64,000 bases of DNA, from contig NZ_JQNA01000002.1 in assembly GCF_000745015.1 (NCBI RefSeq), forward strand, positions 1,426,001 to 1,490,000. The letters are read 5' to 3'. A program made the position numbers and the translations under genes. The DNA comes from Burkholderia sp. 9120. Lineage in GTDB: Bacteria > Pseudomonadota > Gammaproteobacteria > Burkholderiales > Burkholderiaceae. The notes beneath the pieces were generated by a model that had not been told where the DNA came from, searched no databases, and saw nothing but the letters and a program-made list of their open reading frames with translations. This document shows, one piece after another, positions 1-7,930 of this stretch (within the stretch, counting starts at the first letter, position 1; each line of letters begins with the position of its first letter).

Positions 1-170
1 TAGTTGTTCGAACGTCAAACTATTTTAGCCGACGAATGGATTAATCTTGACCGAAGCCGGCAGCACGCAAACATGTCATTAATACAATGCATTACATCGT
101 CAACCTTACAATAGACCGTTTGCGTACGTTTCAAAATACTTTCTCCCGGTTTTGATGCGTCTGCGGCCCC

Positions 171-176
171 TATAAT
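171..176 (+). promoter_or_regulatory. Candidate -10 box for the ClC gene
   Basis: A perfect TATAAT hexamer lies 34 bases before the start codon of the chloride antiporter gene. No convincing -35 hexamer is seen at the usual 16-18 base spacing; a TTGATG lies only 13 bases upstream. The rest of the first 209 bases is rather AT-rich and holds no gene. The promoter role is inferred from sequence and position. Confidence 0.4.
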
Positions 177-209
177 TCACCTTTTGCGCCAGCACACGGC
201 TCACCTCTC

Positions 210-1703
210 ATGTCCCGCGCTTACCCTCTTCTTTCTTCCGGAATCGTGCGTCGCGCGAGACGCCTGTGGCGGCAATACGGCATTTTCTGGCTCGGCGCGA
301 TCGCCGTCGGCCTGGTGGCCGTGCTGTATGCCCGATTGATCGATTGGGGCTACGGCGAATTTCGCACGATGCAGCAACAGCACGTGTGGGCGCCGCTGAT
401 CGTGACGCCCGCGGTCGCCGCACTGGCGGTCTGGCTCACGCGCAAATTCTTCCGCGGCGCCGAAGGCAGCGGTATTCCGCAAGTCATTGCCACGCTGCAT
501 TCGAAACCCAGTGAGTACGGCGCGCGCCTGCTGTCGTTCCGGATTCTGTTCGGCAAGATCGCCGTGTCGTTCCTGGCGATTCTCGGCGGCTTCACGATCG
601 GTCGCGAAGGGCCCACCGTGCAGGTGGGCGCCGCGCTGATGTTCAATCTGCGGCGGCTCTATCCGCGTTCGAACGCGCTGATCGAGCGGCAACTGGTACT
701 GGCCGGCGCGGCGGCGGGTCTGTCGGCGGCGTTCAACACGCCGCTCGCCGGGATCGTCTTCGCGATCGAAGAGCTCACGCGCAGCTTCGAAGCCCGCGCG
801 AGCGGCGTGCTGATTACCGCGATCATCATCGCCGGTGTGATCGCGCTCGGCTTGAACGGCAACTACACCTATTTCGGCACCATCCAGATCGGCGCGCATT
901 TCCCCGATCTGCTGGCGCTCGCCGTGCTGCTTACCGCGATCGTCACCGGCATCGCGGGCGGTGTGTTCGGCTGGCTGCTGCTGAACACCGCGCGCTGGAT
1001 TCCGGCGCCGCTGCGTCAATTGCATGGCGAGCGGCCGGTCGCGTTCGCCGCGCTGTGCGGTTTTGCGATCGCGGTGGTCGGCCTGATCTCGGGCGGCACG
1101 ACTTTCGGCAGCGGCTATGCGGAAGCGCGCGGACTGCTGGACGGACATGAGCATCTGTCGGTGTTCTATCCGTTTCTGAAAATGATCTCGATGGTCGGCT
1201 CGTATTTGCCGGGGATACCGGGCGGCATCTTCGCGCCGTCGCTGTCGATCGGTGCAGGCTTCGGCAATCTGCTGCACATGGTGTTCGGCTCGATGCAATT
1301 GCCCATGCTGATCGCGCTGGCCATGGTCGGCTATCTGGCCGCCGTCACGCAGTCGCCGATCACGTCGTTCGTGATCGTCATGGAAATGATCGACGGTCAC
1401 GCGCTGGTGATTTCGCTGATGGCGACCGCGTTGATTGCGAGCCGCGTCGCGCGTCTGTTCGCGCCGCCGTTGTACGAGTCGCTGGCGGAGCGCTATATGA
1501 AGCCGCTGCCGCAACCGGCACCCGCGCCCGTGCCGGAAGTCCCCGAGGTCGAGGCGCCGGAACCCGTGGTCGTCAATGAAGCCGACGATGCCGACGAAAC
1601 CAACAATACGGCGGAACATAAAACCCGGGACAGCGTTCAAGGCCTCACTGAAAACAACGCCAAGAACGACGCTGAAAACGGCACCGACACACCGCGTCAA
1701 TAA
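210..1703 (+). CDS. clcB: ClC-family chloride/proton antiporter
   Basis: Integral membrane protein of 497 residues, close to the usual bacterial ClC size plus a tail. It should exchange chloride for protons across the inner membrane. The ClC signatures appear in order: GSGIPQ near residue 91, GREGPTVQVG with the gating glutamate near 131, FAIEEL carrying the proton-path glutamates near 186, and GGIFAPSLSIG near 344. Both glutamates favour an exchanger over a passive channel. About ten hydrophobic segments end near residue 420. The last 70 residues are a Pro/Glu-rich then Asn/Thr/Glu-rich tail with no CBS domain visible. The start at 210 has only a weak ribosome site. The symbol follows family resemblance; ClcA versus ClcB type is not decided. 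Confidence 0.9.
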   Translation: MSRAYPLLSSGIVRRARRLWRQYGIFWLGAIAVGLVAVLYARLIDWGYGEFRTMQQQHVWAPLIVTPAVAALAVWLTRKFFRGAEGSGIPQVIATLHSKPSEYGARLLSFRILFGKIAVSFLAILGGFTIGREGPTVQVGAALMFNLRRLYPRSNALIERQLVLAGAAAGLSAAFNTPLAGIVFAIEELTRSFEARASGVLITAIIIAGVIALGLNGNYTYFGTIQIGAHFPDLLALAVLLTAIVTGIAGGVFGWLLLNTARWIPAPLRQLHGERPVAFAALCGFAIAVVGLISGGTTFGSGYAEARGLLDGHEHLSVFYPFLKMISMVGSYLPGIPGGIFAPSLSIGAGFGNLLHMVFGSMQLPMLIALAMVGYLAAVTQSPITSFVIVMEMIDGHALVISLMATALIASRVARLFAPPLYESLAERYMKPLPQPAPAPVPEVPEVEAPEPVVVNEADDADETNNTAEHKTRDSVQGLTENNAKNDAENGTDTPRQ

Positions 1704-1807
1704 ACCACGACGCCCGGCGCGCGCACCACCAAAGGCCGCGCCGGTACAACGACACAACCGGCCAGCATCATCGCCAGCATGGCGATCAGAAGCAGATTCT
1801 TTTTCAT
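1697..1807 (-). CDS. Very small lipoprotein, 36 residues
   Basis: A short reading frame encodes MKKNLLLIAMLAMMLAGC followed by about 18 residues rich in Val, Pro, Arg and Ala. This is a textbook lipoprotein signal: Lys-Lys, a hydrophobic core and the lipobox LAGC, with the cysteine at residue 18. The mature peptide would be a lipid-anchored 19-mer with no recognised domain. The gene converges on clcB and its stop codon region overlaps the end of clcB (1697-1703). An AGGAC-like ribosome site sits a few bases before the ATG. Entericidin-like toxins share this architecture, but no entericidin sequence is recognised. It could also be a chance frame, although the quality of the signal argues against that. 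Confidence 0.55.
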   Translation of the reverse strand: MKKNLLLIAMLAMMLAGCVVVPARPLVVRAPGVVVY

Positions 1808-1838
1808 CACTCGAGTCCTGAAAGTCTAGGGAAACGAA

Positions 1839-1884
1839 ACGCAGGCGCGCGCATCCGCGCGAGGCGCATGTGCGGCGCCTGCGT
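1839..1884 (-). terminator. Hairpin after the YxWxxGHW gene
   Basis: Perfect 10-base arms (ACGCAGGCGC and its complement) enclose a GC-rich loop that can itself pair. On the minus strand the hairpin follows the gene at 1980-2291 and is trailed by a T-containing stretch (TTCGTTT), so it may end that transcript. The T run is short, hence the low confidence. Confidence 0.35.
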
Positions 1885-1979
1885 GCTCTTTGTGTTCAAT
1901 CGGGGAGAGGCGGCGCGAGCGACTCGATTAGCTCAATCGGCTTGAGCCGCGCCGCGCCAGTCACGCTGAAGGGAGGCGA

Positions 1980-2291
1980 TTAAGCCCAGTGGCCTGCGAC
2001 CCAGTGGTAATGCGGACCGAATGCGTCCCAGTGGCCCGGCACCCAATGAAAGCCGACGCGTTCGGCTTGCCAGTGACCTGCGGCCCACACATAGCGGCCA
2101 TGGTCCCAACGCCAGTGACCGTGATCCCACACATAGCCGACGCGCGCAGTCGGTACGACTTCGTAACGCACGGGCGGCGGCGCGTTCGGCGCGATCACCA
2201 CGACTTCTTCGGCCGAAGCCGATCCCACGGCAGCGACGCCGGCGGCGATCAGAACGGTGTTGGCGAGCAGCACACGCAAGGTCTTGTTCAT
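1980..2291 (-). CDS. Secreted YxWxxGHW-repeat protein
   Basis: Small exported protein of 103 residues. The first 27 residues form a signal peptide ending SASA. The mature part is built from repeats of the YxWxxGHW type: YVWDHGHW, YVWAAGHW, FHWVPGHW and YHWVAGHW. These resemble the YXWGXW repeat family found in small periplasmic or outer-membrane-associated proteins of Burkholderiaceae. The biochemical role is unknown. The many His and Trp residues suggest metal or surface binding, which is inference only. A GAGGG ribosome site precedes the ATG. The gene is apparently monocistronic, read toward the small lipoprotein gene. Confidence 0.75.
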   Translation of the reverse strand: MNKTLRVLLANTVLIAAGVAAVGSASAEEVVVIAPNAPPPVRYEVVPTARVGYVWDHGHWRWDHGRYVWAAGHWQAERVGFHWVPGHWDAFGPHYHWVAGHWA

Positions 2292-2604
2292 TTTTCCCTC
2301 TGTAGTTGGACACCGAATACGGCGTTATCCGTTTAATGCGCGAGGGGTCGAACTGGCTGACGGCGGCCGTGTAACGGTCCACACGGAAATGCTACGGATT
2401 ATTTCGCGGAGTGGAAAAGCAGCGAGAAAAGCACGAGGTGAACGGCGGGAAATGAGAAGCGTGGGATAAAAAGCGGAGAGTGAAAAGCGCGGAGAAAAAA
2501 CCGCGCGCGGCAGAGCCGGCGTTCGCGCGCCGCGTCACATGATGCTTATGCAACACGGACGCGACGCGTCAACCGAACTGAACCGATGAGAACCGCCCAG
2601 CCGC
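2292..2604. other. Intergenic, no gene seen
   Basis: This 313-base gap separates minE from the YxWxxGHW gene. It should hold the latter's promoter and the end of the min transcript. I see no convincing gene, RNA or T-tailed hairpin. A purine-rich run lies at about 2400-2510. Confidence 0.5.
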
Positions 2605-2874
2605 TTACGCCGCCGGCGCTCCGGCTTGCGGTATCTCGATCTTGACCTCGAGCACTTCGAGGTCGTCCTGGCGTTCAAGACTCACGCGAATATCGTCGTC
2701 GGAGATCTTGACGTACTTCGAAATCACGGCCACCAGTTCGCGTTGCAACGCAGGCAGGTAATCGGCGGGCGCGTGGCCGCCGGCGCGCTCGTGCGCGATG
2801 ATCAACTGCAGGCGTTCCTTCGCTACCGACGCGGACTTCTTCTTCTCGCCCAGCAAAAACGAAAGAATCGACAT
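2605..2874 (-). CDS. minE: Cell division topological specificity factor MinE
   Basis: MinE of 89 residues, the usual family length. It stimulates the MinD ATPase at the membrane and drives the pole-to-pole oscillation that keeps the division site at mid-cell. The N-terminal amphipathic segment [12 protein letters not shown] and the anti-MinCD helix ([16 protein letters not shown], residues 15-30) are clear. The dimerisation domain follows (YLPALQREL and [10 protein letters not shown]). It lies 14 bases after minD with a GGGGAG ribosome site, so it is the last gene of minC-minD-minE. Confidence 0.97.
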   Translation of the reverse strand: MSILSFLLGEKKKSASVAKERLQLIIAHERAGGHAPADYLPALQRELVAVISKYVKISDDDIRVSLERQDDLEVLEVKIEIPQAGAPAA

Positions 2875-2888
2875 GACGTGCGCTCCCC

Positions 2889-3704
2889 TTACTTGGTGCC
2901 GAAGAGGCGCTGCAGCAGCCCGGGCTTCTGGTAATCGGTAAAGCGAAGCGACTTCTGCTCGCCGAGGAAACGCGACACGACGTCTTTATAGGCTTCGGCC
3001 ACATCGGTACCGTCGAGGTGCACGGCCGGCAGACCCTGGTTCGATGCGTGCAGCACCGCTTCCGACTCCGGGATCACGCCGATCAGATCGATACGCAGAA
3101 TTTCCTGGATATCGGTCAGCGACAGCATTTCGCCTTCGCTCACGCGCTTCGGGTTGTAGCGGGTGATCAGCAGGTGTTCCTTGATCGGATCCTTGCCTTC
3201 GATCGCGCGCTTGGTCTTCGACGACAGGATGCCGAGAATGCGGTCCGAGTCGCGTACCGACGACACTTCCGGGTTCGTCACGATCAGCGCTTCGTCGGCG
3301 AAGTGCATGGCGAGCAGCGCGCCCGATTCGATACCGGCCGGCGAATCGCAGACGATGTATTCGAAGTCCATCGCGATCAGGTCGTTGATGATCTTCTCGA
3401 CGCCTTCCAGCGTCAGCGCGTCTTTATCACGCGTCTGCGAGGCCGGCAGGATGAACAGGTTCTCGCACTTCTTGTCCTTGATCAGCGCCTGGTTCAGGTT
3501 GGCTTCGCCCTGGATCACGTTGATCAGGTCGTACACCACACGGCGCTCACAGCCCATGATGAGGTCGAGGTTGCGCAGGCCGACGTCGAAGTCGATCACG
3601 GCGGTTTTGCTGCCCCGCAGTGCGAGGGCCGATGCAAAACTCGCGCTCGTGGTCGTCTTGCCCACGCCACCCTTGCCCGAAGTCACCACAATGATTTTTG
3701 CCAT
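2889..3704 (-). CDS. minD: Septum site-determining ATPase MinD
   Basis: MinD of 271 residues. This ParA/MinD-type ATPase binds the membrane in its ATP dimer form, recruits MinC and is released by MinE. The deviant Walker A motif KGGVGKTTT is at residues 10-18, preceded by the typical [10 protein letters not shown] start. The C-terminus ([11 protein letters not shown]) is the expected amphipathic membrane-targeting helix. It is second in the min operon, 116 bases downstream of minC. Confidence 0.98.
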   Translation of the reverse strand: MAKIIVVTSGKGGVGKTTTSASFASALALRGSKTAVIDFDVGLRNLDLIMGCERRVVYDLINVIQGEANLNQALIKDKKCENLFILPASQTRDKDALTLEGVEKIINDLIAMDFEYIVCDSPAGIESGALLAMHFADEALIVTNPEVSSVRDSDRILGILSSKTKRAIEGKDPIKEHLLITRYNPKRVSEGEMLSLTDIQEILRIDLIGVIPESEAVLHASNQGLPAVHLDGTDVAEAYKDVVSRFLGEQKSLRFTDYQKPGLLQRLFGTK

Positions 3705-3820
3705 TACCCTTACCTTGTGTTCGTCAAATTCGTCAATTATGTGCGGCCCTCTTTGCCCTACCGTGCCGTGCTGCGCCGCGTGCCGTTGATTCGCTCAGGG
3801 CAACGCGCGCGTCGCGCCGG

Positions 3821-4669
3821 TTACGTGAGCCGCAGCGGTTCGATCATCAATTTCTCTTCGTCGAGCCAGATCTGCACCGGCTTGCCGTGCACGTCGGCCG
3901 GCAGCGGGTTCTCGGTCGTTCGATAGATACCTGCGATCGAGATGAGTTCCGGCTCGAGACACGTGCAGAAAATGCGCGCGTCGTGATTGCCCTGCACGCC
4001 GGCCAAAGCCCGGCCACGCAACGGCGCGTAAATATGGATATTGCCTTCCGCGATCACTTCCGCGCCGTAGCTCACGAGGCCGAGCACGACCAGATCGCCC
4101 TTCGCGTAGATCCGCTGGCCGGAGCGCAAGGGCTTGTCGACCACCGTGGTTTGCGACGACGTGGCAAGACGCACCGGCTCGGCGGCGGGCACGGGTTCGA
4201 CCGTGGCGGCGCTGGCGGGCGTACCGTCGGGCGGCAGCAGACTTGCCTGAGCGTTGCCGTTGCCGGCGGTCGACGCAGCGGTGGCCGGGGTAACTGGGGC
4301 CGCCGCTGCGGCGTTCGCGGCCTCTTCCTCGGCGGATTTAGCGGTGCTGCCACGGCGGTCGCGCGCTTCCAGCAGCGGCAGCGCGGACTCGGCGGCCCAC
4401 GTCTGATGCGGATTGGCGACCACGCCGACCGGCCGCATCCGCACGCTGTCGAGCAACTGCGCGATGTCGGCGAGCGGCACACGTTCCGTGTCGGCGAGGC
4501 GGCGCACGTCGATCGCGACGACGTCGTTGGCAAAGAATTCGGGGGTCGCCTCGAAGCGCCGGGTCAGCTCGGCACGCATCGCGTCGAGGTCGGTTGTCTT
4601 GACCACGAACAGGAGCGTATCGACCGAGCCGCTGCGGAGTTCGAAAAAGGGTGATTTCTTGGGCGACAT
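3821..4669 (-). CDS. minC: Septum site-determining protein MinC
   Basis: FtsZ assembly inhibitor, 282 residues from the ATG at 4669. The N-terminal FtsZ-inhibiting domain covers roughly residues 1-105. An unusually long linker rich in Ala, Thr and Pro follows (about 110-165). The C-terminal beta-helix domain that binds MinD (about 175-282) contains [14 protein letters not shown] and the Gly-rich [19 protein letters not shown] region. A TTG four codons upstream (4681) is in frame, but the ATG gives the better match to the family N-terminus. Neither start has a strong ribosome site. First gene of the min operon. Confidence 0.95.
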   Translation of the reverse strand: MSPKKSPFFELRSGSVDTLLFVVKTTDLDAMRAELTRRFEATPEFFANDVVAIDVRRLADTERVPLADIAQLLDSVRMRPVGVVANPHQTWAAESALPLLEARDRRGSTAKSAEEEAANAAAAAPVTPATAASTAGNGNAQASLLPPDGTPASAATVEPVPAAEPVRLATSSQTTVVDKPLRSGQRIYAKGDLVVLGLVSYGAEVIAEGNIHIYAPLRGRALAGVQGNHDARIFCTCLEPELISIAGIYRTTENPLPADVHGKPVQIWLDEEKLMIEPLRLT

Positions 4670-4835
4670 AGCGTTCGGCAAAAAATTTTGCGTATTTTAC
4701 AGGCGTCCACGCGCGCGGCCAGTTTTTTTGCCGTGGCAACGGGGAGCCACCGATGACGGTGCCGAAGACACCGCCACGAACGCTGCACAGACGCGGAGGG
4801 GAATCGAGCGGCAGGCTGCTGCGCCGCTCGCGAGA

Positions 4836-5369
4836 TCACTGCTGAAATACCTGGGACGTGGTCGGCACGTGCCGCACCAGCAGACTTTCGGCTTGTTCCG
4901 GCGCGCGCTGAACGCGCCGGTGTTCGCCGGTCGGACCAAAGCCGAGCGCTTCGTAAAAGCGCATGGCGTTGCGGTTGGCGTCGGCGACCCACGCATAGAT
5001 TTCCGTGGCGCTTTCGCTCGCGAGCCAACTGCCGGCCGTGTCGACCAGCAATTCGCCGCCACGCAGATGACGCACGGCCGGCGCCACCCACAGTTCGCAG
5101 ACGAACGCGCGGCGTGCCGCGCTGTCGTCGAAATGCGCTTCGATCAGCCCGGCGGGATGGCCCTCGGTGTAGAGAATAAAAGTGGCGACGGCAAACGACA
5201 CCGCGCGCTCGGCGGCGGTGGCGTCGAAACTGGCGACATCGGCCGACAACGCGTCCTCTAGCGTAGCGCCGAAGGCATACGGCGCCTCCCGCAGCGACGC
5301 GGTACGGAGTTCGCGAAAAACGGCGCCCTGATCAGCGGCGATACGGCGAACGGTCAATGACGGACTCAT
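4836..5369 (-). CDS. GNAT-family N-acetyltransferase
   Basis: Protein of 177 residues with the GNAT fold. Motif A is ELWVAPAVRHLRGGELLVD near residues 91-109, where the R/HLRGG segment replaces the common R/QxxGxG/A for acetyl-CoA. Motif B is seen in ANRNAMRFYEALGFGPTGEHR near 129-149. The substrate cannot be told; such enzymes acetylate amino groups of small molecules or protein N-termini. It lies between minC and map on the same strand, separated from map by about 190 bases containing a long inverted repeat, so it is probably transcribed separately. Confidence 0.85.
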   Translation of the reverse strand: MSPSLTVRRIAADQGAVFRELRTASLREAPYAFGATLEDALSADVASFDATAAERAVSFAVATFILYTEGHPAGLIEAHFDDSAARRAFVCELWVAPAVRHLRGGELLVDTAGSWLASESATEIYAWVADANRNAMRFYEALGFGPTGEHRRVQRAPEQAESLLVRHVPTTSQVFQQ

Positions 5370-5417
5370 GCAGACGAAAACCCCTTGAAACCCTAAGGCG
5401 TAGCTTTAACCGAACCG

Positions 5418-5460
5418 GCGTGCGAGTCAAATCATTATTGACCGGATTTGACTCGCACGC
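5418..5460. repeat. Perfect 16-base inverted repeat
   Basis: The arms GCGTGCGAGTCAAATC (5418-5433) and its exact complement (5445-5460) enclose the 11-base loop at 5434-5444. It lies between the start of the GNAT gene and the end of map. There is no T run on either side, so it does not look like a standard terminator. It may be a processing hairpin, a rho-dependent end structure or an operator for the GNAT gene. Confidence 0.7.
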
Positions 5461-5563
5461 GAGGTTTGATACGAGACGTGCGCACATCGAGCAGGCAATT
5501 CACGCGCCCGGCATGCAGAGCGCGTGTGATCGATGCAGCGCGCAACCCACGTTCAGGTTGCGC

Positions 5564-6349
5564 TCAAGGCGCTTCGTAACTGCCGGTGCCATCCGGCCAG
5601 GGGGTGAGGAGCTCGTAGCCGTCGTCGGTGACGGCGATCATGTGCTCCCACTGTGCGGACAGCGAGCGGTCTTTGGTGACCACGGTCCAGCCGTCGCGCA
5701 GCACCGTGGTGCCGGCGCGGCCCGCGTTGATCATGGGTTCGATCGTGAAGACCATGCCGGGCTTCAGGCGTACGCCCTGCCCCGGCTGGCCGTAGTGCAG
5801 CACCTGCGGGTCTTCGTGATACACCTTGCCGATGCCATGCCCGCAATAGTCGCGCACGATCGAGAAGCCGTCGCGTTGCGCCACTTTCTGGATCGCATGG
5901 CCGACGTCGCCGAGCGTGGCGCCCGGCTTCACTTCGCGGATGCCGGCAAGCATCGCTTCATAGGTCGTGTCGATCAACTGGCGGCCTACCGTGCTCGGCT
6001 GACCGACGCAATACATGCGGCTGGTGTCGCCGAAATAACCGTCTTTGATGATCGCGACGTCGATGTTGACGATGTCGCCGTCTTTCAGCACTTCAGCGCG
6101 ATTCGGGATGCCGTGGCACACCACCTGGTTGACCGAGGTGCACACGGTCTTCGGAAAACCCAGATAGCCGACATTCGCCGGAATCGACTTTTGCGTATTG
6201 ACAATGTAGTCGTTGCACAGCGCGTCGAGCTCCTCAGTGGAGACGCCGGCCTTGACGTGCTCGCCGATCATCGCCAGCACGTCGGCCGCGAGGCGACCCG
6301 AAATGCGTAACCTGGCAATGTCGTCGGGAGTCTTGTAGGTAATGGCCAT
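5564..6349 (-). CDS. map: Methionine aminopeptidase, type I
   Basis: Protein of 261 residues, close to E. coli Map (264). It removes the N-terminal methionine from nascent proteins in a metal-dependent reaction. Conserved pieces are FPKTVCTSVNQVVCHGIP (active-site His), DGDIVNIDVAIIKDGYFGDTSRM (two metal Asp), GHGIGKVYHEDPQVLHY (metal His) and FTIEPMIN (metal Glu). The frame stays open upstream to 6703, but MAITYKTPDDIARLRISG from 6349 matches the family start. It stands alone here, so a second map gene may exist elsewhere in the genome (inference). Confidence 0.96.
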   Translation of the reverse strand: MAITYKTPDDIARLRISGRLAADVLAMIGEHVKAGVSTEELDALCNDYIVNTQKSIPANVGYLGFPKTVCTSVNQVVCHGIPNRAEVLKDGDIVNIDVAIIKDGYFGDTSRMYCVGQPSTVGRQLIDTTYEAMLAGIREVKPGATLGDVGHAIQKVAQRDGFSIVRDYCGHGIGKVYHEDPQVLHYGQPGQGVRLKPGMVFTIEPMINAGRAGTTVLRDGWTVVTKDRSLSAQWEHMIAVTDDGYELLTPWPDGTGSYEAP

Positions 6350-6840
6350 GAATTCAGTCGATGGGGTTCGATGGTTCAAAGGACGCTGCGTAATCACATG
6401 CCCGCGCGTCCCGCTCTGCATGACCGGCGTGGCCGCCCTGCCGCCTGAAACGGCATGGCGAACCGGCCTACGCCGGCGATCGATCGGCCAATTGTACAGA
6501 GGATCGCGCGCCGGCCTCCGCGAACCGGGTCGAACTTGCCAGTCGGACACTTTCGCGCCGGGCGCCACGCGCCGCAAAAAATCCATCGACCGGTACGCGG
6601 CGCGCGATGCTGCAAACGCACAAGGAAATCTTTTGTGAGGTTTGCATCTACTCGCAGTTTCGTTCCGTAAAGGCGGGTGAGGACTCGCTTCTTCTGCCTG
6701 CATCGATTAGTTCTTCTCAGAAGAACCGAGGCCTCTTTGCGTCCGCGTTTTTGCGTTTTGCAACGCGTGAACAGCAGTCGAGCGCGTGGTTGCATCGCCA
6801 GTCCGCGGCATAGGCAGCGAACCAATTGAGGAGCACAGCC
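6350..6840. other. Divergent intergenic region map / ferritin-like gene
   Basis: This 491-base gap must hold the promoters of map (leftward) and of the ferritin-like gene (rightward). It contains a perfect odd palindrome at 6710-6726. The map-proximal half is GC-rich and open in several frames but shows no protein I recognise. No small RNA or riboswitch was recognised. Confidence 0.5.
6710..6726. promoter_or_regulatory. 17-base palindrome, candidate operator
   Basis: GTTCTTCT, one base, then AGAAGAAC: a perfect 8+1+8 palindrome 114 bases before the start of the ferritin-like gene. Position and symmetry suggest a repressor or activator site for that gene. The cognate regulator is unknown. It does not fit a Fur box well. 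Confidence 0.4.
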
Positions 6841-7818
6841 ATGTCGGAGTCCAGCAGCAAATCAGCAGAGCTTATCGATGCACTCGATCGCCGGGTCGAA
6901 CGGCGTTTGCAACGCAGACAGTTTTTCCGCAACGCCGGCGGCCTGGGTCTGGGCCTGGTCGGCGGCACGCTGATCAGCGCGTGCGGCGGCGGTTCGGGTT
7001 CGAGCGTGTCGGCTCAGACCGCGCCGACCGATCCGGAGATTCTGAACTTCGCGCTGAATCTGGAGTACCTCGAATCGCAGTTCTATACGTACGCGACGAC
7101 AGGCGCCGGCTTGGCGGCCAGCATGACGGCCGGCGTCGGCACGATGGGCACCGTGATCCCTGGCCAGCAGGTGCCGTTCCAGGATCCCGTGGTGCAGGCG
7201 TATGCCAACGAGATCGCCAACGACGAACGCGAGCACGTCGCGTTCCTGCGCAGCGCGCTGGGTTCGGCGGCGGTGGCGATGCCGTCGATCGATATCGGCG
7301 GCACCGATCCGAACGGCGCGTTCTCGAACGCGGCGCGCGCGGCGGGCCTGGTCGGCGCGGGTGTCGCGTTCAACCCGTATGCGAGCGACAACAACTTCCT
7401 GCTCGGCGCGTTCATCTTCGAAGATGTGGGTGTGACGGCTTATAAAGGCGCCGCGCCGCTGATCACCAACAAGACCTTCCTGTCCGCCGCAGCCGGCATT
7501 CTGGCGGCCGAGGCGTATCACGCGAGTCTGGTACGCACGGTGCTGTATTCGAAAGGGATCGACATGACGAGCCTCGTCACGGCCGCCAACGCGATCTCCG
7601 CCGCCCGCGCCAGCCTCGACGGCGTCGGCAACGACGATCAGGGGATCACCGGCGCCACTGCCGGCACCTCCAACATCGTGCCGCTCGACAGCAACGGACT
7701 CGCGTTCAGCCGCAATTACAGCAACGTGCTCAACATCGTCTATCTGACGAGTTCGGTCGCGACCAAGGGCGGCTTCTTCCCGAACGGCGTGAACGGTGTG
7801 CTCAACATGAGCGCCTGA
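6841..7818 (+). CDS. Ferritin-like domain protein, Tat-exported lipoprotein
   Basis: Protein of 325 residues from the ATG at 6841, which has a GAGGA ribosome site. Residues 20-55 look like a twin-arginine signal (RRQFFRNAGG) followed by a hydrophobic stretch and the lipobox-like LISAC, so the product is likely a folded, lipid-anchored periplasmic protein. The rest matches the ferritin-like family related to plant desiccation proteins (PF13668 type). Candidate di-metal ligands are in NFALNLEYLESQFYTYA and NDEREHVAFLR, then in FIFEDVGVTAY and AEAYHASLVR. Whether it binds iron or manganese or is catalytic is not shown. An Nramp metal transporter gene follows 112 bases downstream. Confidence 0.85.
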   Translation: MSESSSKSAELIDALDRRVERRLQRRQFFRNAGGLGLGLVGGTLISACGGGSGSSVSAQTAPTDPEILNFALNLEYLESQFYTYATTGAGLAASMTAGVGTMGTVIPGQQVPFQDPVVQAYANEIANDEREHVAFLRSALGSAAVAMPSIDIGGTDPNGAFSNAARAAGLVGAGVAFNPYASDNNFLLGAFIFEDVGVTAYKGAAPLITNKTFLSAAAGILAAEAYHASLVRTVLYSKGIDMTSLVTAANAISAARASLDGVGNDDQGITGATAGTSNIVPLDSNGLAFSRNYSNVLNIVYLTSSVATKGGFFPNGVNGVLNMSA

Positions 7819-7840
7819 CGCAAGCCGTTTGCTGCACCGG

Positions 7841-7878
7841 CAACGGGTCGCCGCGATGACGATCGCGCTCACCCGTTG
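7841..7878 (+). terminator. Long stem-loop between ferritin-like gene and mntH
   Basis: Outer arms CAACGGGT and ACCCGTTG enclose an inner stem CGCGAT-GACG-ATCGCG, forming an interrupted hairpin just after the ferritin-like gene. The T stretch that should follow is weak (CCTTTC, about ten bases later). It may reduce read-through into mntH rather than stop it. Confidence 0.4.
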
Positions 7879-7930
7879 GCCGGCCTTTCTCCGTATTGCC
7901 TTGAACGCTTGACGACGGACAGGAGCAGTC

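Noticed and set aside
201..1757. 518-codon open frame on the minus strand over the ClC gene
   Set aside because: Arg/His/Gln-rich shadow of the GC-rich clcB codons; no domain, and the plus strand has clear ClC motifs.
6350..6703. Upstream extension of map
   Set aside because: The extra residues are Arg/Pro-rich and not part of the methionine aminopeptidase family; the start MAITYK fits the family.
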